The notes under the pieces were generated by a model. It searched no databases, had not been told where the DNA came from, and saw nothing but the letters and a program-made list of their open reading frames with translations. A stretch of 64,000 bases of DNA, from contig NZ_JAIQDE010000029.1 of NCBI RefSeq assembly GCF_020037015.1, positions 1-64,000 on the forward strand. Direction: 5' to 3'. Origin of the DNA: Corallococcus sp. AS-1-6. GTDB taxonomy: Bacteria; Myxococcota; Myxococcia; Myxococcales; Myxococcaceae. Of this stretch, positions 52,616-60,282 are shown piece after piece; the first letter of the stretch is position 1, and each line of letters opens with the position of its first letter. Position numbers and translations under genes: made by a program.

Positions 52616-53182
52616 ATGTCCAGGTCGTTGCTGTTGGCGTCGTTCAACGAGGGCGTCCACCGCTCCATGGCCGGCCACCACGAGGCCGCGCTCCAGTCGT
52701 TCGACCAGGTCCTCGCCGTGGATCCACGCCACTTCCCCGCGCTCACCGCGAAGTCCTTCGCCCTCAAGCAACTGGGGCGGACCGAGGAGGCCCTGAAGGG
52801 CTTCCAGCGCGCCATCGAGCTGGACCCCACCGCGGCGGACCCCCACCGCGAGGCCGCGCTCTGCCAACTGGAGCTGGGGGAGCCGGAGGCCGCCGCCCTG
52901 CTGATGAACCGGGCGGTGCAGCTCAACCCCACCCCCGGCTACCGCGAGGCCGCCGCCATCGAGGTCTACCATCTGGGTAACGCGCTGCTGACCCAGGGCC
53001 GGCGGCCGGACAAGGCCCGCTACCGGCTGGCCCGTCAGGTCTTCGAACTGGCGCTGGAGCTGTCGCCTGCCTACGTGGAGGCGGCCAAGGCCCTGGCGGA
53101 CGTGTGGGAGCACCTGGGCGACCCTACCCAGCGGGAGCACTACACCCAGCTAGCGACCCGGCTGCGCCCCGCCTCCTCCTGA
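52616..53182 (+). CDS. Tetratricopeptide-repeat protein
   Basis: A 188-residue protein with three to four TPR units, for example His-His-Glu-Ala-Ala-Leu-Gln-Ser-Phe-Asp-Gln-Val-Leu and Glu-Glu-Ala-Leu-Lys-Gly-Phe-Gln-Arg-Ala-Ile-Glu-Leu-Asp-Pro. No signal peptide. A protein-protein interaction role is likely. ATG 52616 is preceded by GGGGGGAA. Confidence 0.85.
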   Translation: MSRSLLLASFNEGVHRSMAGHHEAALQSFDQVLAVDPRHFPALTAKSFALKQLGRTEEALKGFQRAIELDPTAADPHREAALCQLELGEPEAAALLMNRAVQLNPTPGYREAAAIEVYHLGNALLTQGRRPDKARYRLARQVFELALELSPAYVEAAKALADVWEHLGDPTQREHYTQLATRLRPASS

Positions 53183-53278
53183 GTCGCCCCGCGTCAAATT
53201 CCATACAAATGCGGAGGGAAAGGGCGGTGTGCCGGTGTTGAATGCCGAAGTGGCCCCCCCACCAGGAGAACCCTTCGC

Positions 53279-54415
53279 ATGATCGTGATGCTCGAGCCGG
53301 ATTCCCCCGAATCCGTCGTGAACGCCGTCCTCCAACTCGCTTCGCAGTACGAGGGCGTCACCCCGCGTGCCCACGTGGTCCAGGGCGCCGAGTCCACCAT
53401 CACCGAGCTGTACCTGCTGGGCTCCACGTCGCAGGTGCCGCTGGAGCCGTTCCAGCAACTGCCCGGCGTGCGCCAGGTGGTCCGCGTCTCGCAGAAGTAC
53501 CGCATCATCGGCCGGCACGGCGGTCAGCGCACCACGGCGGGCTTCGAGTACAACGGCGTCACCTTCGACGACAACTCGGTGAACCTCTTCGCGGGCCTGT
53601 GCGCGGTGGATTCGCTGGAGAGCGTGGACGCGATGATGGCGGCGCTCGCCCGCTGCGGCATCAACACCACGCGCATGGGCGCGTACAAGCCGCGCACCAA
53701 CCCGTACGAGTTCCAGGGCCTGGGCGCGAAGTGCCTGCCCTGGGTGTTCGACTCCGCGGGCAAGCACGGCATCAAGGTCATCGCGATGGAGGTGACGCAC
53801 CCGCGCCACATCGACGAAATCAATGACGCGCTGAAGAAGTCGGGGGCCCCCACGGGCGTGATGCTCCAGGTGGGCACGCGCAACGCGCAGAACTTCGAGC
53901 TGCTCAAGGTGATTGGCCAGCAGCGCACCTTCCCGGTGCTCTTCAAGCGCGGCATGGGCATCACGCTGGAGGAGTCCCTCAACGCGTGCGAGTACGTGGC
54001 GAGCGAGGGCAACCCGAAGATCGTCTTCTGCCTCCGCGGCGTGAAGACGCACCTGGGCGACCCGCACCGCAACATGGTGGACTTCGCGCACGTGCCGGTG
54101 GTGCGCCGCCTCACGCGCATGCCGGTGTGCGTGGACCCCTCGCACGCGATTGGCCGCGCGGAGGCCCCGCCGGACGGGCTGCCGGACATCTTCCACGCCA
54201 TTGGCCAGGGCCTCATCGCGGGCGCGTCCATGGTGCTGGTGGACTTCCACCCGACGCCGGAGAAGGCGCTGTGCGACGGGCCGCAGGCGCTGCGCCTGGA
54301 GCAACTGGCCGCGCTCCAGCGCTACACGAGCATCGTGCGCTCCGCGTACACGGAGGCCGTGCGCAACGGCGACGGGACGCAGGCCGCCGCTCCGGCCAAG
54401 GCCGTCAGTCGCTGA
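53279..54415 (+). CDS. Divergent class I-beta DAHP-synthase-like protein
   Basis: A 378-residue protein with the N-terminal ferredoxin-like regulatory domain (1-75) and a TIM barrel of the AroF/DAHP synthase type. Kept: Cys108, Lys-Pro-Arg-Thr (137-140), Asp-Pro-Ser-His (286-289), Asp333. Changed from the usual enzyme: Ala-Gly-Pro-Cys-Ala-Val-Glu-Ser is Ala-Gly-Leu-Cys-Ala-Val-Asp-Ser, Cys-Glu-Arg-Gly is Cys-Leu-Arg-Gly (251-254), and the metal-ligand Glu in Glu-Val-His-Pro is Asp322. It may be a true DAHP synthase of a divergent clade or a paralog with another substrate. It is convergent with two prephenate dehydratase genes, which supports a link to aromatic amino acids. Confidence 0.8.
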   Translation: MIVMLEPDSPESVVNAVLQLASQYEGVTPRAHVVQGAESTITELYLLGSTSQVPLEPFQQLPGVRQVVRVSQKYRIIGRHGGQRTTAGFEYNGVTFDDNSVNLFAGLCAVDSLESVDAMMAALARCGINTTRMGAYKPRTNPYEFQGLGAKCLPWVFDSAGKHGIKVIAMEVTHPRHIDEINDALKKSGAPTGVMLQVGTRNAQNFELLKVIGQQRTFPVLFKRGMGITLEESLNACEYVASEGNPKIVFCLRGVKTHLGDPHRNMVDFAHVPVVRRLTRMPVCVDPSHAIGRAEAPPDGLPDIFHAIGQGLIAGASMVLVDFHPTPEKALCDGPQALRLEQLAALQRYTSIVRSAYTEAVRNGDGTQAAAPAKAVSR

Positions 54416-55238
54416 GCGCGTAGCTGCCCAGCACCCGGAGCGACGTGCAGGCGCTCCGGGCTTCCGCCAGGGCCGCCTTCACGGGCGCGGACGTCAGCGC
54501 GCCCTCCACGTCCAGGCACCAGCGGTAGTCCCAGGCGCGGACGCCGCCGGGCCTCGACTCCAGCCGCGCGACGTTCACCCCGTGCGCGGCGAAGGCCGTG
54601 AGCACGCCCGCGAGTGCGCCAGGGCCGTTGTCGAGCGTGAGCACCAGGGACGTCTTCCACCGCGAGCCCAGATTCGGCGGCACGGCCGGGCCCACCGCGA
54701 GGAAGCGGGTGGCGTTGTCCGGCGAGTCCGCGATGCCCTCCGCGAGCACGGCGAGGCCGTAGAGCTCCGCCGCGGTCCGGCTGGCGATGGCGGCCGTGCC
54801 CTCCAGCGCCTCCTGCGCCACGCGCCGAGCCGCCACGGCGGTGTTCGCCTCGGGCACGGGGTGCAGGTGGTGCTTCCTGAGCCAGCCTCCGCACTGCGCC
54901 AGCGCCTGGGGATGTGACAGCGCGCGCGTGAGCCCCTCCAGCGTGCGGCCCGGCGGCGCGAGCAGGCAGTGGCGCACGGGCAGGCGCAGTTCGCCGGAGA
55001 GGGTGGGGGTGAACTCCAGGAGCAGGTCCACCACCTCCGCCACCGGCCCCGCGAGCGCGCTCTCCATGGGCACCACGCCGCCGTCCACCGCGCCCCGGGC
55101 GACGGCCTCGAAGACGTCGCGGAAGGTGGGGCAGGGGATGCGCGTCACGGAGGCGCCGAAGAGGGCGCCCGTGGCCTCGTCGCCGTACGCGCCGCGCTCG
55201 CCCTGGAAGGCGATGCGGCGGGGGGCGGCGTCAGCCAT
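54405..55238 (-). CDS. Prephenate dehydratase with ACT domain (second of two)
   Basis: A 277-residue protein. The prephenate dehydratase domain (1-185) keeps the catalytic Thr177-Arg178-Phe179, and the C-terminal ACT domain has Gly-Ala-Leu and Glu-Ser-Arg-Pro for phenylalanine binding. The Pro-Ile-Glu-Asn segment of the family is Pro-Met-Glu-Ser here. No chorismate mutase domain. It overlaps the upstream fused enzyme by 8 bp and overlaps the DAHP-like gene end by 11 bp on the other strand. It is a paralog of its neighbour; both look catalytically competent. Confidence 0.88.
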   Translation of the reverse strand: MADAAPRRIAFQGERGAYGDEATGALFGASVTRIPCPTFRDVFEAVARGAVDGGVVPMESALAGPVAEVVDLLLEFTPTLSGELRLPVRHCLLAPPGRTLEGLTRALSHPQALAQCGGWLRKHHLHPVPEANTAVAARRVAQEALEGTAAIASRTAAELYGLAVLAEGIADSPDNATRFLAVGPAVPPNLGSRWKTSLVLTLDNGPGALAGVLTAFAAHGVNVARLESRPGGVRAWDYRWCLDVEGALTSAPVKAALAEARSACTSLRVLGSYALSD

Positions 55239-56370
55239 CGATGGGCTCCGCGCGCGGGTAGGTGCCCAGCACGCGAAGGGACGACGTGAGCGGGCGCAGG
55301 TCCTCCAGCGCCGCCGTCACCGCGGCGGACGCGGCGTGGCCCTCCACGTCCAGGTAGAAGCGGTACTTCCACGGCGAGCCCGGGATGGGGCGCGACTCCA
55401 GCTTGGAGAGGTTCACCCCTCGCTGCGTGAGCCGCTGCAGCACCTGGCCCAGCGCGCCCGGGCGGTGCTCCAGCACGACGAGCAGTGACGTCTTGCACGG
55501 CACGTCTGGCGCGAGCGGCGTGGGCTGGCGCGACACCTCCACGAAGCGCGTGAAGTCCGAGCCGGGCTGAAGGTCGCTGGCGAGCACCACGAGCCCGAAG
55601 CGGCCCGCCGCGGACTCGCTGGCGATGGCGGCCACGGTCGGGTCGTTGCGGTCCGCGACCATCTGCGCCGCGATGGCGGTATCCGGTCCCGGCACGGCGC
55701 GGGCCCGGGGCACGTGCGTGCTCAGGAAGTCCTCGCACTGCGCCAGGGCCTGCGGATGGGACAGCACCTCGCGCAGGTCCTCCAGCTTCGAGCCCTTCAC
55801 GCCCAGCAGCCGGTGGTCCACCTGGCTCACCACCTCGCCGGTGATGACGGCGTCGCCCGCGGCGAGCACGTCGTACGTTTCATTCATGCTGCCGGCGGTG
55901 GTGTTCTCGATGGGCAGGAGCAGCACGTCCTGCTCGCTCTGCTTGAGGGCCTCCGCGGCCTGGCGGGCGGTGTCGAAGCCGGTGAGGAGCACGCCGCCCG
56001 GCCGGTGGCCGTAGCGCTGGCGGGCGGCGAGGTGGCTGTAGGAGCCCTCGACGCCCAGGTAGCCCACGCGCAAGGGCGTGGTGTCCAGGCGGGTGACCAG
56101 GGCCTGCTGGCGGGCCACGGACATGTCCAGGATGACGCGGTAGAGGCGCTCCACCTCATGCGGGTCCAGGCCGCGGTCCGCCGCCCGGCCGCGCAGCTTG
56201 CGCAAGAGCAGGTCCTCGCGCTGCGGGTCCCGGAAGGGCCAGGCCGTCACCAGCTTGGCGCGCGCGACGTCGTCGGCCAGGGCCATGCGCCGCTGGAGGG
56301 CATCGAGGACGTCCTCGTCGATGCGTTCGATTTGCGTCCGCAGGGTCTCCAGGGAGGGGATGTCCGCCAT
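55231..56370 (-). CDS. pheA: Chorismate mutase/prephenate dehydratase (P-protein)
   Basis: A 379-residue fused enzyme for phenylalanine synthesis: chorismate mutase (about 5-90, AroQ helix), prephenate dehydratase (98-285) with Pro-Ile-Glu-Asn (153-156) and catalytic Thr274-Arg-Phe276, and ACT domain with Gly-Ala-Leu-Gly (305-308) and Glu-Ser-Arg-Pro (325-328). It is first in the operon; the second dehydratase overlaps its end by 8 bp. Confidence 0.93.
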   Translation of the reverse strand: MADIPSLETLRTQIERIDEDVLDALQRRMALADDVARAKLVTAWPFRDPQREDLLLRKLRGRAADRGLDPHEVERLYRVILDMSVARQQALVTRLDTTPLRVGYLGVEGSYSHLAARQRYGHRPGGVLLTGFDTARQAAEALKQSEQDVLLLPIENTTAGSMNETYDVLAAGDAVITGEVVSQVDHRLLGVKGSKLEDLREVLSHPQALAQCEDFLSTHVPRARAVPGPDTAIAAQMVADRNDPTVAAIASESAAGRFGLVVLASDLQPGSDFTRFVEVSRQPTPLAPDVPCKTSLLVVLEHRPGALGQVLQRLTQRGVNLSKLESRPIPGSPWKYRFYLDVEGHAASAAVTAALEDLRPLTSSLRVLGTYPRAEPIDG

Positions 56371-56422
56371 GCCCGGAACATAACAACTCGCGTCGAAGGC
56401 GCGGACTCCTCTGACGCGCCGT

Positions 56423-57013
56423 TCACATTCCCAGGCGCCGGGCGAGGTCCGAAGGGACCGGGTAGACGGACTCCTTCGGCAGGTGGCGCGTGGCCTGGTC
56501 GGAGCGGCCGTCGTCCAGGTGCTTGCGCAGCTTCTGGACCAGGGGCGTGAGGTCGGTGATGGACACGGTCCAGTCGTCCACGAAGCGCTGGATGACGGCG
56601 CGGCTCAAGCCCACCTGGATGCTGTCGTGGGGCAGGCCCGCGCCGCGCAGGCTGCGCTCCGGGTCCCACTGGATGTGGACGGGCGCGGAGTCGAAGGCCT
56701 TGCGCCACGCGTCCGGCGAGCCGTGGGCCTTCGGCTCGAAGCCGGTGAGGACGCCGGCAGCAAGTGCTTCCTCCCAGCCGGAGCGTTTGATGCGCACCGC
56801 GAGCGTGCGCTCCTGGCCGCTCTTGCGGCCCCAGTTGGAGCGGTGCATGAGCCACAGGAAGCTGGGTTTGATCCACGTCATCCGGCCCACGGAGAACGGC
56901 GGGCCGAACTTCTGCTGCTTCACGGCCACGTCCGCGATGGCGTCGGAGTAGGCCTGGTACACGACGATGGTGGCTCGGTCGAAGTCGGCGCGGACTTCGC
57001 GGGCTGCGCTCAT
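56423..57013 (-). CDS. DUF4291 protein
   Basis: A 196-residue protein with the DUF4291 hallmark [16 protein letters not shown] and the later Gln-Val-Gly-Leu-Ser. The function of the family is unknown. ATG 57013 overlaps the end of the EVE gene by 4 bp, so they form an operon. Confidence 0.85.
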   Translation of the reverse strand: MSAAREVRADFDRATIVVYQAYSDAIADVAVKQQKFGPPFSVGRMTWIKPSFLWLMHRSNWGRKSGQERTLAVRIKRSGWEEALAAGVLTGFEPKAHGSPDAWRKAFDSAPVHIQWDPERSLRGAGLPHDSIQVGLSRAVIQRFVDDWTVSITDLTPLVQKLRKHLDDGRSDQATRHLPKESVYPVPSDLARRLGM

Positions 57014-57486
57014 GGGCGGGCTCTGGGCCTGGCCTTCGGCTTGGGTGTGGCGGTGGTGGCCTTGGGGAGCTTCGTCTTGCCCATCTTGAGGACGAGCTCG
57101 AAGTGCTCCACGGGGGTGGGGGTGACGCTGAGGCGGCTGCGGGTGAGCAGGGGGAAGTCCTTGAGCGCGGGGGTGGCCTTGATGCTGGCCAGCGTCACCG
57201 GCGTGGTGAACGCGACCACGGGGCCCACGTCCACGGAGGCCCAGTCCTCGCCGGGAGCGGTGGGGTCGGGGCCGGGCTTGGAGAGGACGCGCGCCACGCC
57301 GACGACGGCCTTGTCCTCATTGGAGTGGTAGTAGAGGCACAGGTCCCCGGGCGTCATGGCCCGCAGGTTGTTGCGCGCCTCGAAGTTGCGCACGCCCGTC
57401 CACTCCGTCCTGCCATCCTCCTCCAGCTTCGCGTACGCGTAGACGGAGGGCTCGCTCTTGATCAACCAGTACCGCGGAGTCGCCAT
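57010..57486 (-). CDS. EVE-domain protein
   Basis: A 158-residue protein with the EVE (PUA-like) domain: Tyr-Trp-Leu-Ile-Lys-Ser-Glu-Pro, Trp-Thr-Gly-Val-Arg-Asn, Ala-Arg-Asn-Asn-Leu-Arg, and Gly-Asp-Leu-Cys-Leu-Tyr-Tyr-His-Ser. EVE domains read modified bases in nucleic acids. A Lys/Pro/Arg-rich basic tail follows. ATG 57486 begins the domain; the frame from 57525 adds 13 residues. Coupled to the DUF4291 gene. Confidence 0.9.
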   Translation of the reverse strand: MATPRYWLIKSEPSVYAYAKLEEDGRTEWTGVRNFEARNNLRAMTPGDLCLYYHSNEDKAVVGVARVLSKPGPDPTAPGEDWASVDVGPVVAFTTPVTLASIKATPALKDFPLLTRSRLSVTPTPVEHFELVLKMGKTKLPKATTATPKPKARPRARP

Positions 57487-57497
57487 GGCGGCGCACC

Positions 57498-58490
57498 CTA
57501 GCTCAGGGCTGACTCGGTGCTCCACAGACCCACGGTTCCATCCCCCTGGGCACAGGCGATGAGGCGGCCATCGGGTGAGGAGATCGCATCACCTGTAGGA
57601 AGCTCACTGTCGTCCGAGTGGCTGAACAGCACCTCGCCGGTATCGAAGTGGTAGAGCGCGAAGCCATGGTTGTCAGAGGCGGAGACCATCCACTCCCCAT
57701 CCGGGCTGAAGTCGACGTTGCTCACGTAGTGAGTGTCGTCGGTGAACGTCCTCAAGACGCGACGCTCATGCACATCCATCACCACGACCTCGTGGACACC
57801 TCTCGCGACGAGCAGGGGCCGCGTGGGGTGGAATGCAACGCCCGCCGCGAACTGAAACCCAAGGGGATGAACCCAGGGATGGGAGCTCGCCTTCAGGTCC
57901 CAGAGGTAGAGCGCCGCCTGGTCATGGTCGTAATACGTCACGATCACCGCCGCGAAGCGTGAGTCACGGGAGAATGCACACGCCTTGACCGAGGCCTGCC
58001 ACTGAACGCCGAGCAGGTCACGAATCCGCTTCCAGCCCGCCACGTCCCAGAGGAGGGCCTCTCCACGTTCGAGGATGGCCAGCAGCATGCCGTCCCGGGA
58101 CATGGCCAGCCCGATGGCGGGCGCGGAGAGGGTCTCCTCCCGCCAGAGTGAACCGTCCGTCGTGGAGAAGGCCATGAGCCGGGGCCGCCAGGTGACAGCG
58201 GCCTCCGCGACCGGCGGCCCCGCGGTCACGATGTGATTCGAGCCGTGGAAGAGGGCCTCGATGGGCTCCATTTTCAGTTCCACCGAGCCGCTGGGGACGT
58301 CCGTGGCCGCGTCCAGGTTCCACCACCGCAGGCGGGAGTCGGCTTTCGCGAGCAGCCGGGCGCCTGAGGGGTCGAAGCAAAGCTTGTCCCAGAGGACGGA
58401 GCTGAGCTGGGAACCCAACTGCCGCACACGCTTCAGGCCGGGCGCATTCGTCGGGGTGATGACCGCACGGGTCAGGTCTGTCTGGCTCAT
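57498..58490 (-). CDS. WD40-like beta-propeller protein
   Basis: A 330-residue protein with several WD40-type repeats: Leu-Trp-Asp-Val-Ala-Gly-Trp, Leu-Tyr-Leu-Trp-Asp-Leu-Lys, Phe-Ser-Pro-Asp-Gly-Glu-Trp-Met-Val-Ser-Ala-Ser-Asp, and Ser-Pro-Asp-Gly-Arg-Leu-Ile-Ala-Cys. It should fold as a propeller scaffold. ATG 58490. Divergent from the Sel1 gene 15 bp away. Confidence 0.8.
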   Translation of the reverse strand: MSQTDLTRAVITPTNAPGLKRVRQLGSQLSSVLWDKLCFDPSGARLLAKADSRLRWWNLDAATDVPSGSVELKMEPIEALFHGSNHIVTAGPPVAEAAVTWRPRLMAFSTTDGSLWREETLSAPAIGLAMSRDGMLLAILERGEALLWDVAGWKRIRDLLGVQWQASVKACAFSRDSRFAAVIVTYYDHDQAALYLWDLKASSHPWVHPLGFQFAAGVAFHPTRPLLVARGVHEVVVMDVHERRVLRTFTDDTHYVSNVDFSPDGEWMVSASDNHGFALYHFDTGEVLFSHSDDSELPTGDAISSPDGRLIACAQGDGTVGLWSTESALS

Positions 58491-58505
58491 GTCGTGTAGG
58501 CCGGA

Positions 58506-59339
58506 ATGGAAACGCGTATGCGAAGGAAGGCTCCAACCGTCAGGTCCCTGGCGGACGCGGCCATGGACCGGGCGTGGACGATCGAGGAGACGCGGCCTGA
58601 CGACCGCAAGGCCCTCTTCGAGGCCTACCTCGCGGCGGCGCGGCTCGGGAAGATGGAGGCCATGACGAACGTGGGGCTCCATTTCCTCTACGGAGACGGC
58701 GTCCGGCGTGACCCGAAGCGCTCCCGGATGTGGACGGAAAAGGCAGCCGCCCTGGGAGACGACGTCGCTGCCTTCAACCTGGGCCTCGCCTATGACAATG
58801 GACGGGGAGCCCGGAAGAACAAGACCCTCGCGGAGGCGTGGTATCGCCGGGCCGCCAACATGGGGTTCGCCGTCGCCGAGGGAAACCTGGCTTATCTCCT
58901 GTTCGAAAGCACCGAGTCCCATCTGCAGCAGGAAGCGGTCCGGATCTACCGGAAGCACGCTCGGCAAGGACACCCGATCCCGGCATACAACGTTGGGCTT
59001 GCGTATGAGCTGGGAAAGGGCGTCCGCAAGAACCTGAAGCGAGCCAATGCGTATTACGAAATGGCCGCGAAGGGTGGCTACGCGGAAGCCCAGTTGGCCC
59101 TGGGCTACAACCATTCCAACGGCGTGGGCCTTCCTACGAATGCCTTGTGTGCCTTTGGTTGGTTCCGGCTGGCAGCGCAGCAGGGGAACGCCAGCGCATC
59201 CTTCAATCTGGGCTTGATGTTCGCGAACGGAGAGGGCGTGCCCCAGTCCAAGGCGCGCGCCATGCGTCACTTTCGTGATGCCGCGAGCCAGGGACATGCG
59301 AAGTCCGCCAGATGGCTGCGGAAGCTTGAGAAAGCCTGA
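58506..59339 (+). CDS. Sel1-repeat protein
   Basis: A 277-residue protein with about six Sel1-like (SLR) repeats, such as Phe-Asn-Leu-Gly-Leu-Ala-Tyr-Asp-Asn-Gly and Tyr-Asn-Val-Gly-Leu-Ala-Tyr-Glu-Leu-Gly-Lys-Gly-Val. No signal peptide; cytoplasmic interaction scaffold. It ends directly at the debranching-enzyme remnant. Confidence 0.88.
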   Translation: METRMRRKAPTVRSLADAAMDRAWTIEETRPDDRKALFEAYLAAARLGKMEAMTNVGLHFLYGDGVRRDPKRSRMWTEKAAALGDDVAAFNLGLAYDNGRGARKNKTLAEAWYRRAANMGFAVAEGNLAYLLFESTESHLQQEAVRIYRKHARQGHPIPAYNVGLAYELGKGVRKNLKRANAYYEMAAKGGYAEAQLALGYNHSNGVGLPTNALCAFGWFRLAAQQGNASASFNLGLMFANGEGVPQSKARAMRHFRDAASQGHAKSARWLRKLEKA

Positions 59340-59460
59340 GCACCACTCCAGACCTGGGCGAAGCAGCCTCGTGGACGGTAGGACTCGGTCGCGCGAGGAG
59401 TTCCAAAAATCTGTCCAATCCTCGCATGCGACAAGGGGTCCTCCATTCCCAACAGCACGT
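59340..59460 (-). pseudogene. Displaced 3'-end remnant of the glycogen debranching enzyme gene
   Basis: On the minus strand this reads Gly-Met-Glu-Asp-Pro-Leu-Ser-His-Ala-Arg-Ile-Gly-Gln-Ile then Tyr-Arg-Pro-Arg-Gly-Cys-Phe-Ala-Gln-Val-Trp-Ser, matching the last ~45 residues of the enzyme at 60283-62313 (Gly-Met-Glu-Asp-His-Leu-Ser-His-Ala-Gly-Ile-Gly). The DNA matches about 60326-60440 with many substitutions and small indels. It abuts the DUSAM gene stop. It marks the insertion of 59460-60280. Confidence 0.82.
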
Positions 59461-59834
59461 CACGGCTCGTCAGCCATGTCGTCAAGCTGCCCCTGTGCCG
59501 TCTCACGATAGAAGGGCACGACTTCGACGGCGATCACGTCGCGCATCTCCTGACGCGCGCCCTCCCAGTCGCCCGAGTCCTGGAGCCGGTGCATCCGATA
59601 GAGTGCGTCCACGAGTCGGTTGGAGCCGTCAGTGATGCGGCGGGCACACTCGCGGAGGAGCGCAAGAGCCCCTGCTTCCGTTTGCAGTGCCGCGGCGGCG
59701 TCTGAGACGGCCACTTCATCGGCGGTCCGGAGCAGGAGCGCGCGCACGTCGTCGGTGACGACCAGTGGGGCGCCCTCACGGAGCACTCGCCGTGACAGGT
59801 TGCGGATCTCATCCCAATTGGGGTGGGTGGCCAT
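59460..59834 (-). CDS. DUSAM-domain protein
   Basis: A 124-residue helical protein matching the myxobacterial DUSAM domain as I remember it: Trp-Asp-Glu-Ile-Arg, Val-Leu-Arg-Glu-Gly-Ala-Pro-Leu, Asp-Asp-Val-Arg-Ala-Leu-Leu, Ile-Thr-Asp-Gly-Ser-Asn-Arg-Leu and Met-Arg-Asp-Val-Ile-Ala-Val-Glu-Val-Val-Pro. The function of DUSAM is unknown. The gene begins directly after the lipoprotein gene stop, so the two form an operon. Confidence 0.8.
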   Translation of the reverse strand: MATHPNWDEIRNLSRRVLREGAPLVVTDDVRALLLRTADEVAVSDAAAALQTEAGALALLRECARRITDGSNRLVDALYRMHRLQDSGDWEGARQEMRDVIAVEVVPFYRETAQGQLDDMADEP

Positions 59835-60221
59835 CTAACGCCTCCTCTTCGGACCGCACATGTCGATGGGCCATTCGTGCTGGCCTTCGCATCGTCGCAA
59901 GCAGGCGGTGCAGTCGCCGCCATATCGGCCGTCAGCGCACTCGTTCCAGGTTCGAAGGCATCTGTTCTTCCAGTCGGGAAGGCGCGGGTCGTCAACGTAG
60001 TCGCTTGCGTTCGCGCTGGAGTGTGCGCCCGTGGCCCCGACGGCAGCGGCCATGAGGGCGGCGGCCTCGGCGGCGGTGAGCCCGCATGCTTCCGGGAGGC
60101 CGGGGTGTCGCTGGATGCAGTCGGTTTTGGTGTCCATGGCGACGGTGGCGCATCCCAGGCTCAAGGCCGCGAGGATGGGGGCGAGGTGCCGCCGCCAGTG
60201 GGCGTGCTTCGGGGCTGTCAT
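59835..60221 (-). CDS. Cysteine-rich lipoprotein, possible toxin or effector
   Basis: A 128-residue protein with a signal peptide and lipobox Leu-Ser-Leu-Gly-Cys24. The mature part has eight further cysteines (35, 46, 88, 95, 104, 107, 111, 122) and ends in a basic, Cys-rich segment with Cys-Glu-Gly-Gln-His-Glu-Trp-Pro. It would be anchored to the inner or outer membrane. Myxobacteria exchange outer-membrane lipoprotein toxins (Sit type); this protein has the right type of N-terminus, but no Sit family was recognised. It is the first gene of the inserted cassette and precedes the DUSAM gene without a gap. Confidence 0.65.
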   Translation of the reverse strand: MTAPKHAHWRRHLAPILAALSLGCATVAMDTKTDCIQRHPGLPEACGLTAAEAAALMAAAVGATGAHSSANASDYVDDPRLPDWKNRCLRTWNECADGRYGGDCTACLRRCEGQHEWPIDMCGPKRRR

Positions 60222-60282
60222 GGCGCGCGCACCCTACAGCATGCCATGCGCCTTCCATCAGGCGAGCACCTCCTGTGACCGC

